From Iningainema tapete BLCC-T55 (GTDB lineage: Bacteria > Cyanobacteriota > Cyanobacteriia > Cyanobacteriales > Nostocaceae): a stretch of 64,000 nucleotides of DNA. Shown here piece by piece: positions 35,686-44,466 of the stretch; the stretch's first letter is position 1; each line of letters starts with the position of its first letter. The notes under the pieces are model-generated. The model saw nothing but the letters and a program-made list of their open reading frames with translations. It was not told the DNA's origin and searched no databases. The DNA is taken from positions 1-64,000 of the forward strand of contig NZ_JACXAE010000069.1 of NCBI RefSeq assembly GCF_014698965.1, written 5' to 3'. Made by a program: the position numbers and the translations under genes.

Positions 35686-36195
35686 TCATGAACCTTCGAC
35701 AACTTCGCGAATTGCGGCGACAATATTTGGGTAGGCGCTACAACGGCAGAGGTTGCCAGTCATAAAAGTGCGAATTTCTTCGTCTGAGTGGGTATGACCT
35801 TCTGCCAACAGACCGATAGCGGACATGATTTGACCGGAGGTACAATAGCCGCACTGGTAACCATCGTGGTTGACAAATGCCTCTTGCATGGGATGTAGTT
35901 TGCCGTCTTGCACCAGACCTTCGATAGTTGTAATTTCGTCATTCGTGTGCATGATGGCGAGGGTTAGGCATGAGTCCACGCGAATGCCGTTTATCAACAC
36001 AGTACAGCAGCCGCACTGACCGTGATCGCAACCTTTCTTCGTTCCTGTTAAACCAATTCGCTCCCGCAGTGCATCAAGCAGTGTGACACGCGGTTCGATG
36101 GCAACCACATGAGCTACACCGTTGACGTGTAGTGTTACGGTAACGTCACTAGAGTCAAATATTTTGACTGTTTCTGCAGCTTTTGCGTTTATCAT
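35686..36195 (-). CDS. 2Fe-2S iron-sulfur subunit of the molybdenum hydroxylase (YagT/PaoA-like)
   Basis: About 169 residues from the ATG at 36195, which has AAGGAAA upstream. It carries the plant-type cluster GCDHGQCGCCTVLING near residue 55 and the second cluster cysteines in YQCGYCTSGQ and GNLCRCSAYPNI. E. coli PaoA has a Tat export signal; here the N-terminus (INAKAAETVKIFDSSDVTV) has no twin-arginine or hydrophobic stretch, so the enzyme is probably cytoplasmic. It is the first gene of the three-gene operon and lies next to an AraC-type regulator transcribed in the same direction. Confidence 0.92.
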   Translation of the reverse strand: MINAKAAETVKIFDSSDVTVTLHVNGVAHVVAIEPRVTLLDALRERIGLTGTKKGCDHGQCGCCTVLINGIRVDSCLTLAIMHTNDEITTIEGLVQDGKLHPMQEAFVNHDGYQCGYCTSGQIMSAIGLLAEGHTHSDEEIRTFMTGNLCRCSAYPNIVAAIREVVEGS

Positions 36196-36285
36196 GTTTT
36201 TCCTTTTATGAACCCCCAAGGCGCCAAGAACGCCAAGAAATAGGAGATTTGTGTAAGTTCTAATTAATAGTTAAAGCTAGTTGGT

Positions 36286-37143
36286 TTAACCATCTCGGTC
36301 TATCAAGTTCTTGCTGTCTTTTAGATATTGTCCTGGGGTGACACCAATCAGTCGCTTGAAGTGCCACCCGAAGTGGCTTTGGCTGGTAAAGCCAGTTTCT
36401 ACTGCTACTTGCCCAATTGACCAACCATTGGTTAACATAGTTCTCGCACGAGCAATGCGCACTTGAGTTTGGTAGGCATGGGGGGGAAGCCCAACTTCTT
36501 TAGAAAATGCACGATTGAGATGGAAGGGACTCAAGTTAGCAATCTGTGCGAGTTGCTCAAGGGAAATATTTTCTGCGTAGTTGTCTTCTAAGTAATCCCG
36601 AAGTCGCTTTACGGATTGGTTTTCTGCTCCTACAGGTTGTAGCACGGGGCTATTCTCTGCACACTGAAGGATGAGCTGCGCTAATGTGCCCAGAACAAGA
36701 GACTGTTGTTCGAGTAAAGAAGCTGATGCTTTTTCTAACGCTATATGAAGATCTAGAACAAGCTTGTTCAGGTGTTTGTTTGTGACAACCGCAGGTACAA
36801 AAAACGGCAGCCCCTTTTGTTTTCCAATCACTTCTGTAGCAGCATTTTCGATTAAAGCTGAGTCAACACGCAGTCCATAATAAGTACAGCTGATCTCACC
36901 AGCTACATGAGCTGTATGTGCTTCTCCTGGTTGGGTTAAGGTGAAACAGCCAGGAGATACAATGTGCTTGGCACCTCGATAGTGAAATTCCCAAGGACTA
37001 CCTTTTTGCACAACGGCAATTTCCAGTTCCTGATGAAAATGACGAGGAGTTGAGTAAGAGGCAGAAACGCCCCGCATTAACTCAAGTCCAACTTGTTGAG
37101 GACGCCAAACTTTGAGGCGCGAGCCTTTCGATTTCGCTTTCAT
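36286..37143 (-). CDS. AraC-family transcriptional regulator
   Basis: A 285-residue regulator. The N-terminal cupin-like sensor (about 20-100) has PRHFHQELEIAVVQKG and GCFTLTQPGEAHTAH. The C-terminal DNA-binding domain (about 180-280) holds two helix-turn-helix units: ISLEQLAQIANLSPFHLNRAF and SIGQVAVETGFTSQSHFGWHF, ending LIGVTPGQYLK. It lies upstream of the molybdenum hydroxylase genes in the same direction with 90 bp between them, so it may respond to that enzyme's substrate and control the operon. The ligand is unknown. The gap holds a repeated CGCCAAGAACGCCAAGAAA motif. Confidence 0.88.
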   Translation of the reverse strand: MKAKSKGSRLKVWRPQQVGLELMRGVSASYSTPRHFHQELEIAVVQKGSPWEFHYRGAKHIVSPGCFTLTQPGEAHTAHVAGEISCTYYGLRVDSALIENAATEVIGKQKGLPFFVPAVVTNKHLNKLVLDLHIALEKASASLLEQQSLVLGTLAQLILQCAENSPVLQPVGAENQSVKRLRDYLEDNYAENISLEQLAQIANLSPFHLNRAFSKEVGLPPHAYQTQVRIARARTMLTNGWSIGQVAVETGFTSQSHFGWHFKRLIGVTPGQYLKDSKNLIDRDG

Positions 37144-37195
37144 AAGTTTTTTGCTCTTTCAAAAAAAGGCAAAACAAGTTATTGTTTTCTTTATA

Positions 37196-38275
37196 ATGCC
37201 ACTGATGACATCTGATACCAAAAATTTACTATTTGTCTCCACTTCCGTAGGACCACTTGGTACTGGACTCGGTGGCGGGGTAGAATTAACTGTACGTAAC
37301 ATTGCCCAAGAAATGCTCAGACGAGGGCATCAACTGCAAATAGTTGCCCCAGCAGGTTCTACATGGGATGATTTACCAGTAGTACAAATTCCCGGTAATC
37401 TACAAATCATTGCTCAAAGTCAGGAACGCACAGCCCCGATTACTATGCCAGATAATTCAGTGTTGGCGAATATGTGGGACTATGCTCGTCAACAAGATGA
37501 CTACGACTTGATTGTAAATTTTGCTTACGATTGGTTGCCTTTTTACCTCACACCATTTTTTCATCGTCCCGTTGCTCACTTAGTCAGTATGGGTTCACTC
37601 TCCAATGCCCTCGACCAAGTTATTGCAAAAGTATCACAGCAGTTTCCCGGTACAATAGGCTTTCATACCAAATCTCAAGCAGCAACTTTTCCCGCTTTAA
37701 CTCAACCCTTACATTATTTAAGTAATGGCATTGATTTATCTCTGTATCAATTTTGCACTCACCCAAAGCAACAGTTAGCTTGGATTGGGAGAATTTCACC
37801 AGAAAAAGGTTTAGAAGATGCTATAGCAGCAGCAGAAATTACCCAGATTCCCCTCAAAATTATGGGTAAAATTCAAGATGAATTATACTGGCAGCAGATT
37901 TGCCAAAATTACCCCAATGACATGTTTGAATATTTGGGATTTTTATCAACTCATGAAATGCAGCAGGTGTTACGCGAATGTCGGGCATTGTTGATGACAC
38001 ATCGTTGGGTAGAAGCCTTCGGAAATGTGGCAATTGAATCCCTCGCATGTGGAGTGCCGGTGATTTCTTATCGTCGCGGTGGTCCGGAAGAAATTATCAT
38101 TGATGGCAAAACTGGGTTTTTAGTAGAACCTGATAATGTTAATCTTTTGGTAGATGCTACGCAGCGCTTAAATCAAATCAATCGTCGAACTTGCCGTACA
38201 CTAGCTGAAACGGAATTTTCTCTACAAGCATTGGGTAATCGGGTTGAAAAATGGTTCAGAGAAATTTTAGAATAA
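37196..38275 (+). CDS. Family 4 glycosyltransferase
   Basis: A GT-B fold sugar transferase of about 360 residues. The N-terminal Rossmann half has a glycine-rich GPLGTGLGGGVELTVRNIA. The C-terminal GT1 domain shows LAWIGRISPEKGLEDAI and the nucleotide-sugar site EAFGNVAIESLACGVPVIS followed by RGGPEEIIIDGKTGFLV. The frame is open from 37112, but that would overlap the AraC gene; the ATG at 37196 gives the usual beginning. The next gene, for an LD-carboxypeptidase, overlaps its end by 25 bp, so the two form an operon. The acceptor is unknown; a role in cell envelope or exopolysaccharide is plausible. Confidence 0.9.
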   Translation: MPLMTSDTKNLLFVSTSVGPLGTGLGGGVELTVRNIAQEMLRRGHQLQIVAPAGSTWDDLPVVQIPGNLQIIAQSQERTAPITMPDNSVLANMWDYARQQDDYDLIVNFAYDWLPFYLTPFFHRPVAHLVSMGSLSNALDQVIAKVSQQFPGTIGFHTKSQAATFPALTQPLHYLSNGIDLSLYQFCTHPKQQLAWIGRISPEKGLEDAIAAAEITQIPLKIMGKIQDELYWQQICQNYPNDMFEYLGFLSTHEMQQVLRECRALLMTHRWVEAFGNVAIESLACGVPVISYRRGGPEEIIIDGKTGFLVEPDNVNLLVDATQRLNQINRRTCRTLAETEFSLQALGNRVEKWFREILE

Positions 38276-39171
38276 CTGTCCCACCGCCTTTAAAGCCTAA
38301 TGATTTATTACGAGTGATTGCGCCTAGTGGTGCTTTGCGAGAATTTGAGGCGTTGCAAGCAGGTGTAGAGATATGGCGATCGCGTGGCTATCGAGTAGAA
38401 ATACCTCCAGAGATAGATGACAAATGGGGTTATTTAGCTGGTTCAGATGAAGCTCGTCGTCATCAGTTAGTAACAGCATGGAACGATCCAGAGTGTCGCG
38501 GTATCCTCTGCGCCAGAGGTGGTTTCGGCAGTACCCGCGTGTTGGAGAATTGGACGTGGGAATGTAGAGACGCGATATATCGCGTCTCTACGATAAAATG
38601 GTTAATAGGTTTTTCTGACATCACCGCCCTTTTGTGGAGTCTTTATCAAGAAGGAATTTCAGGCGTACATGCTCCAGTACTAACAACTTTAGCATCGGAA
38701 CCAGATTGGTCAATTCAAAGTTTATTTGATTGGGTGGAAGGTCGTTCTCTTGCACCCCTTAAAGGTTATGGTTGGGGTGGTGGTGTTGCAAGTGGTATTT
38801 TACTACCAGCAAATCTCACAGTGGCAACTCATCTAGTAGGTACACCACTACTACCAGATTTGGATGGTGTAATTTTAGCATTGGAGGATGTGACTGAACT
38901 ACCCTACCGTATAGACAGAATGCTGACACAGTGGAGAATGAGTGGTGTACTCAAAAAAGTCAACGGGATTGCGTTGGGTAGCTTCTTTCGTTGTGAAGCA
39001 CCACCAAACATTCCTAGCTTTAGTGTAGAAGAAGTGTTGCGCGATCGCTTAGGTGATTTGGGTATTCCGATTGTCTCAAACTTACCCTTTGGGCATGAAC
39101 CACCTAATGCTGCTTTACCAGTAGGAGTACCAGTTCAGTTGGATGCTGATCATGGAGTTTTGAGCTTTTAA
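38251..39171 (+). CDS. LD-carboxypeptidase (peptidase S66) with an in-frame repeat insertion
   Basis: A serine peptidase that trims the terminal D-alanine of murein tetrapeptides during wall recycling. The nucleophile is S94 in ARGGFGSTRVLENW, with the Glu of LALEDVTELPYRID and the His of LPFGHEPPNA completing the triad. Residues 105-114 (about CRDAIYRVST) come from the 28-bp palindromic repeat at 38564-38591, placed between the nucleophile motif and the conserved KWLIGFSDIT. The frame is preserved; homologues lack these residues, as far as I recall. The start overlaps the glycosyltransferase by 25 bp. The insertion sits on a surface loop near the active site, so activity is likely but not certain. 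Confidence 0.92.
   Translation: MVQRNFRITVPPPLKPNDLLRVIAPSGALREFEALQAGVEIWRSRGYRVEIPPEIDDKWGYLAGSDEARRHQLVTAWNDPECRGILCARGGFGSTRVLENWTWECRDAIYRVSTIKWLIGFSDITALLWSLYQEGISGVHAPVLTTLASEPDWSIQSLFDWVEGRSLAPLKGYGWGGGVASGILLPANLTVATHLVGTPLLPDLDGVILALEDVTELPYRIDRMLTQWRMSGVLKKVNGIALGSFFRCEAPPNIPSFSVEEVLRDRLGDLGIPIVSNLPFGHEPPNAALPVGVPVQLDADHGVLSF
38564..38591. repeat. 28-bp perfect palindrome inside the LD-carboxypeptidase gene
   Basis: Identical to the copies at 10738-10765 and 44364-44391. It is read in frame within the coding sequence. Confidence 0.92.
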
Positions 39172-39174
39172 TTG

Positions 39175-39960
39175 TTAAGCTCTTCGTAAAGGTGCTAATA
39201 ACTCGTCTACCCACTGTTGATTTAAGTTAGACAATGCTGGTGGAGGAACTGGTTGACGGTAATCGATCCGAACATCATAACTACCAAAATCGTATACTCG
39301 TGCGATCGCATCTTGCAGGTTGACAACTAATTCCTCATCCTCTGGCTTAAGCGGCAGCGGAAAATCAGGAATTGCTTCTCGCAAACTAAACCCATATAAA
39401 TCTGCCACAGGACGACTGAATGCACGACTTACTACAATTCGGTAATCAATTTTCTCTGCTTCCCCCGTCATTGGCATGGGCAAATTACCTCGTAACAAAT
39501 CAATTTCAACCAAGTGTGACAAACTTCCCAACACTCTGTACCGCTTGTTTTCATAAGCTGTTCTACCTTTCCCTTTGCGTTTATTTTTCGGTGACAATAT
39601 TTCAATTACCGTCACAACTGTATTGATTCCAACTTCTCGAACTTCTAGATAACGCTCTCTAACTTCAGCAGGCATCGGCAGCCGGATTTTAATTGGGCTT
39701 TGAACTGCAACATCAGAAGATTGTTGAGATGGTTCAGTTAAATGATTTTCTGGTGATGATAGTATCAGCGCATCTGGAATGCCAACGAGTAATTCTTCCC
39801 CCTCATCAGTGTAGGTGCGCGTTTCAACTCCAATGTAGTACTTTGGACGCAACAGAGGAACGAGAGTATTTGAAAGTTCTACAATTAAACGGTTATGAAA
39901 CTCTGACCAAAAAAGAGATTGCTCTAGGTAGGGGTTCATTCCTGGAAACGGCGACGGCAT
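39175..39960 (-). CDS. DUF4058 family protein
   Basis: A 261-residue protein of a family that is abundant in cyanobacteria and has no known function. The opening PSPFPGMNPYLEQSLFWSEFH is the family hallmark, followed by IDRLIVELS-like helices, VRERYLEVREVG, VVTVIEILSPKNKRKGKGR and YDVRIDYRQPVPPPAL at the end. The mid-region ExxSPxNK resembles a nuclease core seen in other restriction-like folds, though this is speculation. It is convergent with the LD-carboxypeptidase gene, which ends 3 bp away. Confidence 0.88.
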   Translation of the reverse strand: MPSPFPGMNPYLEQSLFWSEFHNRLIVELSNTLVPLLRPKYYIGVETRTYTDEGEELLVGIPDALILSSPENHLTEPSQQSSDVAVQSPIKIRLPMPAEVRERYLEVREVGINTVVTVIEILSPKNKRKGKGRTAYENKRYRVLGSLSHLVEIDLLRGNLPMPMTGEAEKIDYRIVVSRAFSRPVADLYGFSLREAIPDFPLPLKPEDEELVVNLQDAIARVYDFGSYDVRIDYRQPVPPPALSNLNQQWVDELLAPLRRA

Positions 39961-40048
39961 CAGTCATGACTAAACACGGGTATTACTTTCATTTTACCTT
40001 AAGAAACGTATAACTTACAAATCTTCACAAAGTAAATAAACCACGATT

Positions 40049-40077
40049 GTAGGGGCAAAGGCTAGCCTTGCCCCTAC
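40049..40077. repeat. Palindromic dispersed repeat (GTAGGGGCAA family)
   Basis: GTAGGGGCAA and TTGCCCCTAC arms around a GGCTAGCC core. It is a different family from the GTAGAGACG palindromes. It lies between the DUF4058 gene and the oligopeptidase gene, close to the 3' end of the latter, and could act as a terminator-like hairpin. Confidence 0.85.
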
Positions 40078-40099
40078 GAAAATTTACGGGGTAATTACC

Positions 40100-42166
40100 C
40101 TAATTGCTGTAATTATCTAACTGAGTCAGAACAAAAGCATACTTACTTGCCAATTCTTTCAAACTTTCATAGCGTCCAGATGCGCCACCGTGTCCTGCTT
40201 CCATGTTAGTTTTAAGCAAGAGAACGTTGTTGTCTGTCTTCAGTTCTCGTAGTTTTGCCGTCCATTTGGCAGGTTCCCAGTATTTGACGCGAGAATCATT
40301 CAAACCAGCAGTAATTAAAATATCTGGGTAATCTTTCGCCTCAACGTTATCGTAAGGTGAGTAAGACTTCATATAATTATAATAAACTTTGTCATTGGGA
40401 TCGCCCCACTCATCGCGTTCCATTGCGGAAAGCGGCAACGAGGTATCTAATATAGTAGTAACTACATCTACAAACGGCACATTGGCAACTACTACTTTAA
40501 AAAGATCGGGACGCATATTAATCACTGCTCCCATTAATAAACCACCCGCACTACCGCCAGAAATAGCTAGGTGATTGGGAGATGTCCATTTTTCGGCAAT
40601 TAAATACTCAGCACAGGCAATAAAATCGGTGAAGGTATTTTTTTTGTATAACAATTTGCCATCTTCATACCACTTACGCCCCATTTCTTGCCCACCGCGA
40701 ATATGAGCAATGGCAAACACTACCCCACGATTGAGCAGTGAAAGTCGATTGGATGAAAACGATATCGGGTAAGATACACCATAAGCACCGTATCCTGTTA
40801 GGAACAAAGGATTCCCATCTTTTTTGATTCCTTGTTTGTAAACTATGGATATGGGAATTTGCGTACCGTCTTTAGCTGTAGCTATTAGCCACTCACTCTT
40901 GTACTGACTTTTGTCATAGCCACCGAGAACTTCTGTTTCTTTTTTCAACTCCTGCTGATTTGTTTCCATGTCGTAGTCAAAGACAGATGGCGGAGTGATT
41001 AAAGAGGTGTATTTGTACCGGAGAATAGTAGTGTTAAATTCTCGGTTATTCTCTTCATAAAAATTGTATGTTGGTTCTGGGAAAGTAATGAGATGTTCCT
41101 CATTTGTAGATAAGTTTTGCACTCGCCCAATGGGCAATCCGCCCTTTCTTTCATAAATTACTAAGTGATTAGCAAAAAGGCTAATGCGTGAAAGTAACAC
41201 ATCTTCGCGATGGGGAATTACAGTCTGCCAATTCTCTTTTGCTGGCGAGGCTACCAGGGTTTTCATGAGTTTAAAGTTGACTGCCTCTTCATTAGTAACG
41301 ATGTAAAAGTAATCACTGTGATGATCTATTTCGTATAGTACACCCGTAGTCCGTGGGTGAATTAATTGAAAAGACGCGGTGGAATTGTTAGCATCTAAAT
41401 AGTAAGTTTCTGATGTAACGCTGCTACCAGAACTCATTAAGATGTAGGCTTGACTCCGGGTTTTACCAACATATAAATGGTAAGCTTCATCCTGTTCTTG
41501 ATAAATGAGAACATCCTCATCCACTGTAGTGCCTAAAGTATGCCGAAATACTTGGAATGGACGGTTTGCTGCATCAATTTTGGTGTAAAATACTGTTTGG
41601 TTATCGTTAGCCCAAGCTAAAGAGTAATGAGTTTCACTTATGCTTTCGGGGTAGAACTGAAAAGTGTTAAGATCGAGAAAGAAAAGCTTGTATTTTTCGG
41701 AGCCAACAGTATCAATTGAATAAGCTAATATTTGATGATTGGGGCTAACTTGAAATACACCATTACTGAGAAATTCATGCCCTTGAGCAAGTTCATTTTG
41801 ATTTAGCAGCACTTGTTCGGGAGCATCAAGACTACCTTTTTTACGGCAGTAAATTGGGTAAGCTTTTCCTTCTTCGGTGCGTGAATAATAGTAATAGTCA
41901 TCTTTACGATATGGTACGGAAAGATCAGTTTCTTTGATGCGAGCAAGCATTTCCTCGTAGAGCTGCTTTTGTAGCGTTTCGGTATGCTGCATCATTATTT
42001 GAGTATAAGCGTTTTCGGCTCCCAGGTACGCTCGGACTTTCGGGTTGTCGCGATCGCGCATCCAAAAATAGTTGTCAATTCGGCACTCGCCCCCAGACTC
42101 CAAAACACAAGGCTGTTTTTCTGCAACAGGTGGAGTGACTTTCGTTTGTATATCATCTTGATTCAT
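40100..42166 (-). CDS. Oligopeptidase B (protease II), S9 serine peptidase
   Basis: An intracellular peptidase that cleaves short peptides after Arg or Lys. The 688-residue protein has an N-terminal beta-propeller (about 80-410) that limits substrate size and a C-terminal alpha/beta-hydrolase domain. Catalytic residues are the Ser in AISGGSAGGLLMG (near residue 535), the Asp in LNDSRVKYWEPAKW and the His in MEAGHGGASGRYE. GYGAYGVSYPISF and HIRGGQEMGRKWYEDGK are typical of the family. It is transcribed alone; a ribosome-site-like AGGTGA lies upstream of the start. Confidence 0.93.
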   Translation of the reverse strand: MNQDDIQTKVTPPVAEKQPCVLESGGECRIDNYFWMRDRDNPKVRAYLGAENAYTQIMMQHTETLQKQLYEEMLARIKETDLSVPYRKDDYYYYSRTEEGKAYPIYCRKKGSLDAPEQVLLNQNELAQGHEFLSNGVFQVSPNHQILAYSIDTVGSEKYKLFFLDLNTFQFYPESISETHYSLAWANDNQTVFYTKIDAANRPFQVFRHTLGTTVDEDVLIYQEQDEAYHLYVGKTRSQAYILMSSGSSVTSETYYLDANNSTASFQLIHPRTTGVLYEIDHHSDYFYIVTNEEAVNFKLMKTLVASPAKENWQTVIPHREDVLLSRISLFANHLVIYERKGGLPIGRVQNLSTNEEHLITFPEPTYNFYEENNREFNTTILRYKYTSLITPPSVFDYDMETNQQELKKETEVLGGYDKSQYKSEWLIATAKDGTQIPISIVYKQGIKKDGNPLFLTGYGAYGVSYPISFSSNRLSLLNRGVVFAIAHIRGGQEMGRKWYEDGKLLYKKNTFTDFIACAEYLIAEKWTSPNHLAISGGSAGGLLMGAVINMRPDLFKVVVANVPFVDVVTTILDTSLPLSAMERDEWGDPNDKVYYNYMKSYSPYDNVEAKDYPDILITAGLNDSRVKYWEPAKWTAKLRELKTDNNVLLLKTNMEAGHGGASGRYESLKELASKYAFVLTQLDNYSN

Positions 42167-42182
42167 AGTTCACCTGATTTAT

Positions 42183-43091
42183 TCACGAAAGCTTTTTTTT
42201 CAATGTACACAAACCTATGGCAGGAATCACTCCTAAAATCAGTGCTGTAAGTCCTTGTCCAGTCAGATATACTATTTGAACACGATTGCTGAGTGGAATA
42301 AACTGCTGCACTTGAGAAACTAGCCAAATTAAGATACTAATCAGTAGGAATGAAATCGGGGGGAGAAAATTCCACCACCACACACGCGCCACATACCGCC
42401 GCAGTACCAACCATTGGCAAATACCCAGCCAAACTCCCGACAAGACATATGACATGGTTGACAAAAGTCCTAGACCAATTATTTCATAAGAAGATAAACT
42501 TTTGTGTAGAGATAAGGCGATATATGAAATATAATTAATCCAAGCTGTGGAAACGCTGTTAGAAATTAGCCATCCGAAGGCGGTAGCTAGCATCCACAAT
42601 TTACCAGATATATATTTACGTATTACTAGTGCCTGATCTGCGGCAAAAACTAGAGCAAACAAAACACTACTGAAATATCTTCCTAAACTATACCATGTTT
42701 GCTGCTGCCCATCGGTCGGCAAGCTCTCTAAAATAGTTTTTTCCAAAGCAATACTGACAATTCCACCCACAACCCATCCCAAAATAGTCATCAAGGTAAA
42801 TTTGAGCAAAAACCCCCGACGCTGGTTCCGTGGGATGAGGAATCTTTGCGCATGATGAAGAGAGTCTTCAGTTTTAACCCCTAATCGGTTGGGATTGTTA
42901 AGCTGAAATTGGCTATCTTGCGGTTTTCCAACTCTGGATCTTACATTCTCCTGGCCCACTGTTTCAATTATCTCCTGCTCACGCCTAAGTTCCGTATTAC
43001 CTCGTACCTTTGTAACAAAGTTGATGGTAAATACGCCAGCCAGCCCCTTCGGGGAAGTCACGCATTCAAAAGTCACGCATTCAAAAGTCAA
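42183..43091 (-). CDS. Membrane protein of unknown function
   Basis: Residues 95-300 contain about five to six membrane helices (LKFTLMTILGWVVGGIVSIAL, FSSVLFALVFAADQALV, ISFLLISILIWLVSQ, LTALILGVIPAIGL and others), with Trp/Arg-rich loops such as CQWLVLRRYVARVWWW. Cyanobacterial proteins with this QW/LR loop pattern are known but unnamed. The start is doubtful. The first residues (MTFECVTFECVT) come from a tandem repeat at about 43057-43086 that looks intergenic, so the true start is probably further in. No partner gene is evident. Confidence 0.7.
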   Translation of the reverse strand: MTFECVTFECVTSPKGLAGVFTINFVTKVRGNTELRREQEIIETVGQENVRSRVGKPQDSQFQLNNPNRLGVKTEDSLHHAQRFLIPRNQRRGFLLKFTLMTILGWVVGGIVSIALEKTILESLPTDGQQQTWYSLGRYFSSVLFALVFAADQALVIRKYISGKLWMLATAFGWLISNSVSTAWINYISYIALSLHKSLSSYEIIGLGLLSTMSYVLSGVWLGICQWLVLRRYVARVWWWNFLPPISFLLISILIWLVSQVQQFIPLSNRVQIVYLTGQGLTALILGVIPAIGLCTLKKKLS

Positions 43092-43216
43092 TGAACAAGG
43101 AGATTTTTTTGCTTAAACTTTTGTAATATTTTTGGCAAGCATAATCAAGGCAAACGGCAATCCGAGCAATGATAAGCTAAACAATGACAAAAAAAGAATA
43201 TAGGATGAATTGTTAA

Positions 43217-44275
43217 ATGGGTATTTACTCCAACGATCCACTTTTGCTTAGAGTAGCTCGTGGTGAAGTTTTAGATCGTCCTCCTGTCTGGATGATGCGA
43301 CAAGCAGGGCGTTATATGAAAGCTTATCGGGATTTACGGGAGAAATACCCTTCTTTTCGCGATCGCTCGGAAATTCCAGATGTAGCGATTGAAGTATCCT
43401 TACAGCCGTGGAGGGCTTTTCAACCAGACGGAGTGATTCTGTTTTCTGATATCGTCACTCCTTTACCTGGTTTAGGCATAGATATGGATATTGCGGAAGG
43501 TAAAGGACCAATTATTCACTCGCCCATTCGCACTCAAGCACAAATTGATAACCTGCATCCACTACAACCAGAAGAGTCGCTGCCATTTATTAAAACAATT
43601 TTGCAGGCGTTGCGACAAGAAGTAGGCAATAAATCCACTGTACTGGGTTTTGTGGGAGCGCCTTGGACTTTAGCTGCTTATGCAGTAGAGGGAAAAGGTT
43701 CTAAAACCTACTCCGTGATTAAAAATATGGCATTCTCTGACCCAGCCATTCTACATCAACTACTAAGCAAATTTGCTGAAGCGATCGCCACTTATGTCCG
43801 CTATCAAATTGACTGTGGCGCTCAAGTTGTGCAAATGTTTGATTCATGGGCAGGACAACTTAGTCCTCAAGATTATGAAACTTTTGCGCTTCCCTATCAA
43901 CAGCAAGTTTTCCAACAAGTCAAACAAACTCACCCAGATACACCCCTAATTCTACTAGTTAGCGGTAGTGCAGGTTTGCTAGAGCGCATGGCTGTAGCTG
44001 GTGCAGATGTCATTACTGTAGACTGGTCTGTAGATATGGCAGATGCACGCACAAGATTAGGTCATCATGTCAAAGTGCAAGGAAATCTCGATCCTGGTGT
44101 ACTATTTGGCTCTCATGAGTTTATCCGTTCACGCATCCTAGATACTGTTCGCAAAGCTGGTAACAAAGGACATATTCTTAATCTTGGGCACGGTGTTTTA
44201 CCAGAAACTCCTGAGGAAAATGTGGCTTTCTTCTTTGAAACGGCAAAGCAGTTGAGTGTTGCAGCAGTATCGTAG
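43217..44275 (+). CDS. hemE: Uroporphyrinogen decarboxylase
   Basis: HemE converts uroporphyrinogen III to coproporphyrinogen III in haem and chlorophyll synthesis. The 352-residue protein has the signature [14 protein letters not shown] near residue 22 and [17 protein letters not shown] near 75, with the essential Asp in [20 protein letters not shown] and [18 protein letters not shown] complete the family pattern. It is a single gene. The stop codon TAG lies at the start of a palindromic dispersed repeat (44272-44300), so the repeat's own bases supply the stop. Confidence 0.97.
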   Translation: MGIYSNDPLLLRVARGEVLDRPPVWMMRQAGRYMKAYRDLREKYPSFRDRSEIPDVAIEVSLQPWRAFQPDGVILFSDIVTPLPGLGIDMDIAEGKGPIIHSPIRTQAQIDNLHPLQPEESLPFIKTILQALRQEVGNKSTVLGFVGAPWTLAAYAVEGKGSKTYSVIKNMAFSDPAILHQLLSKFAEAIATYVRYQIDCGAQVVQMFDSWAGQLSPQDYETFALPYQQQVFQQVKQTHPDTPLILLVSGSAGLLERMAVAGADVITVDWSVDMADARTRLGHHVKVQGNLDPGVLFGSHEFIRSRILDTVRKAGNKGHILNLGHGVLPETPEENVAFFFETAKQLSVAAVS

Positions 44276-44391
44276 AGACGTTCCGCCGGAACGTCTGTAC
44301 AATCGTGTCGGTAGAAACATTCTCCGCAAACGTCTGTACAGATTTTCCGGCTGTACAGGAGTCGTAGAGACGCGATATATCGCGTCTCTAC
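44272..44391. repeat. Cluster of palindromic dispersed repeats after hemE
   Basis: Two complete palindromes and intermediate fragments. At 44272-44300 the ends are GTAGAGACGTTCC and GGAACGTCTGTAC. At 44364-44391 there is an exact copy of the 28-bp GTAGAGACGCGATA palindrome. Between them lie partial copies (CAAACGTCTGTACAG, CTGTACAGGAG). The cluster looks like nested insertions of one repeat family. Confidence 0.85.
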
Positions 44392-44466
44392 AGGAAAGGT
44401 ACATTTTATTTTCGGAACTTTTAACTTTATTCCTAACTCATAACTCCTAACTCTCAACTTTTTTCT

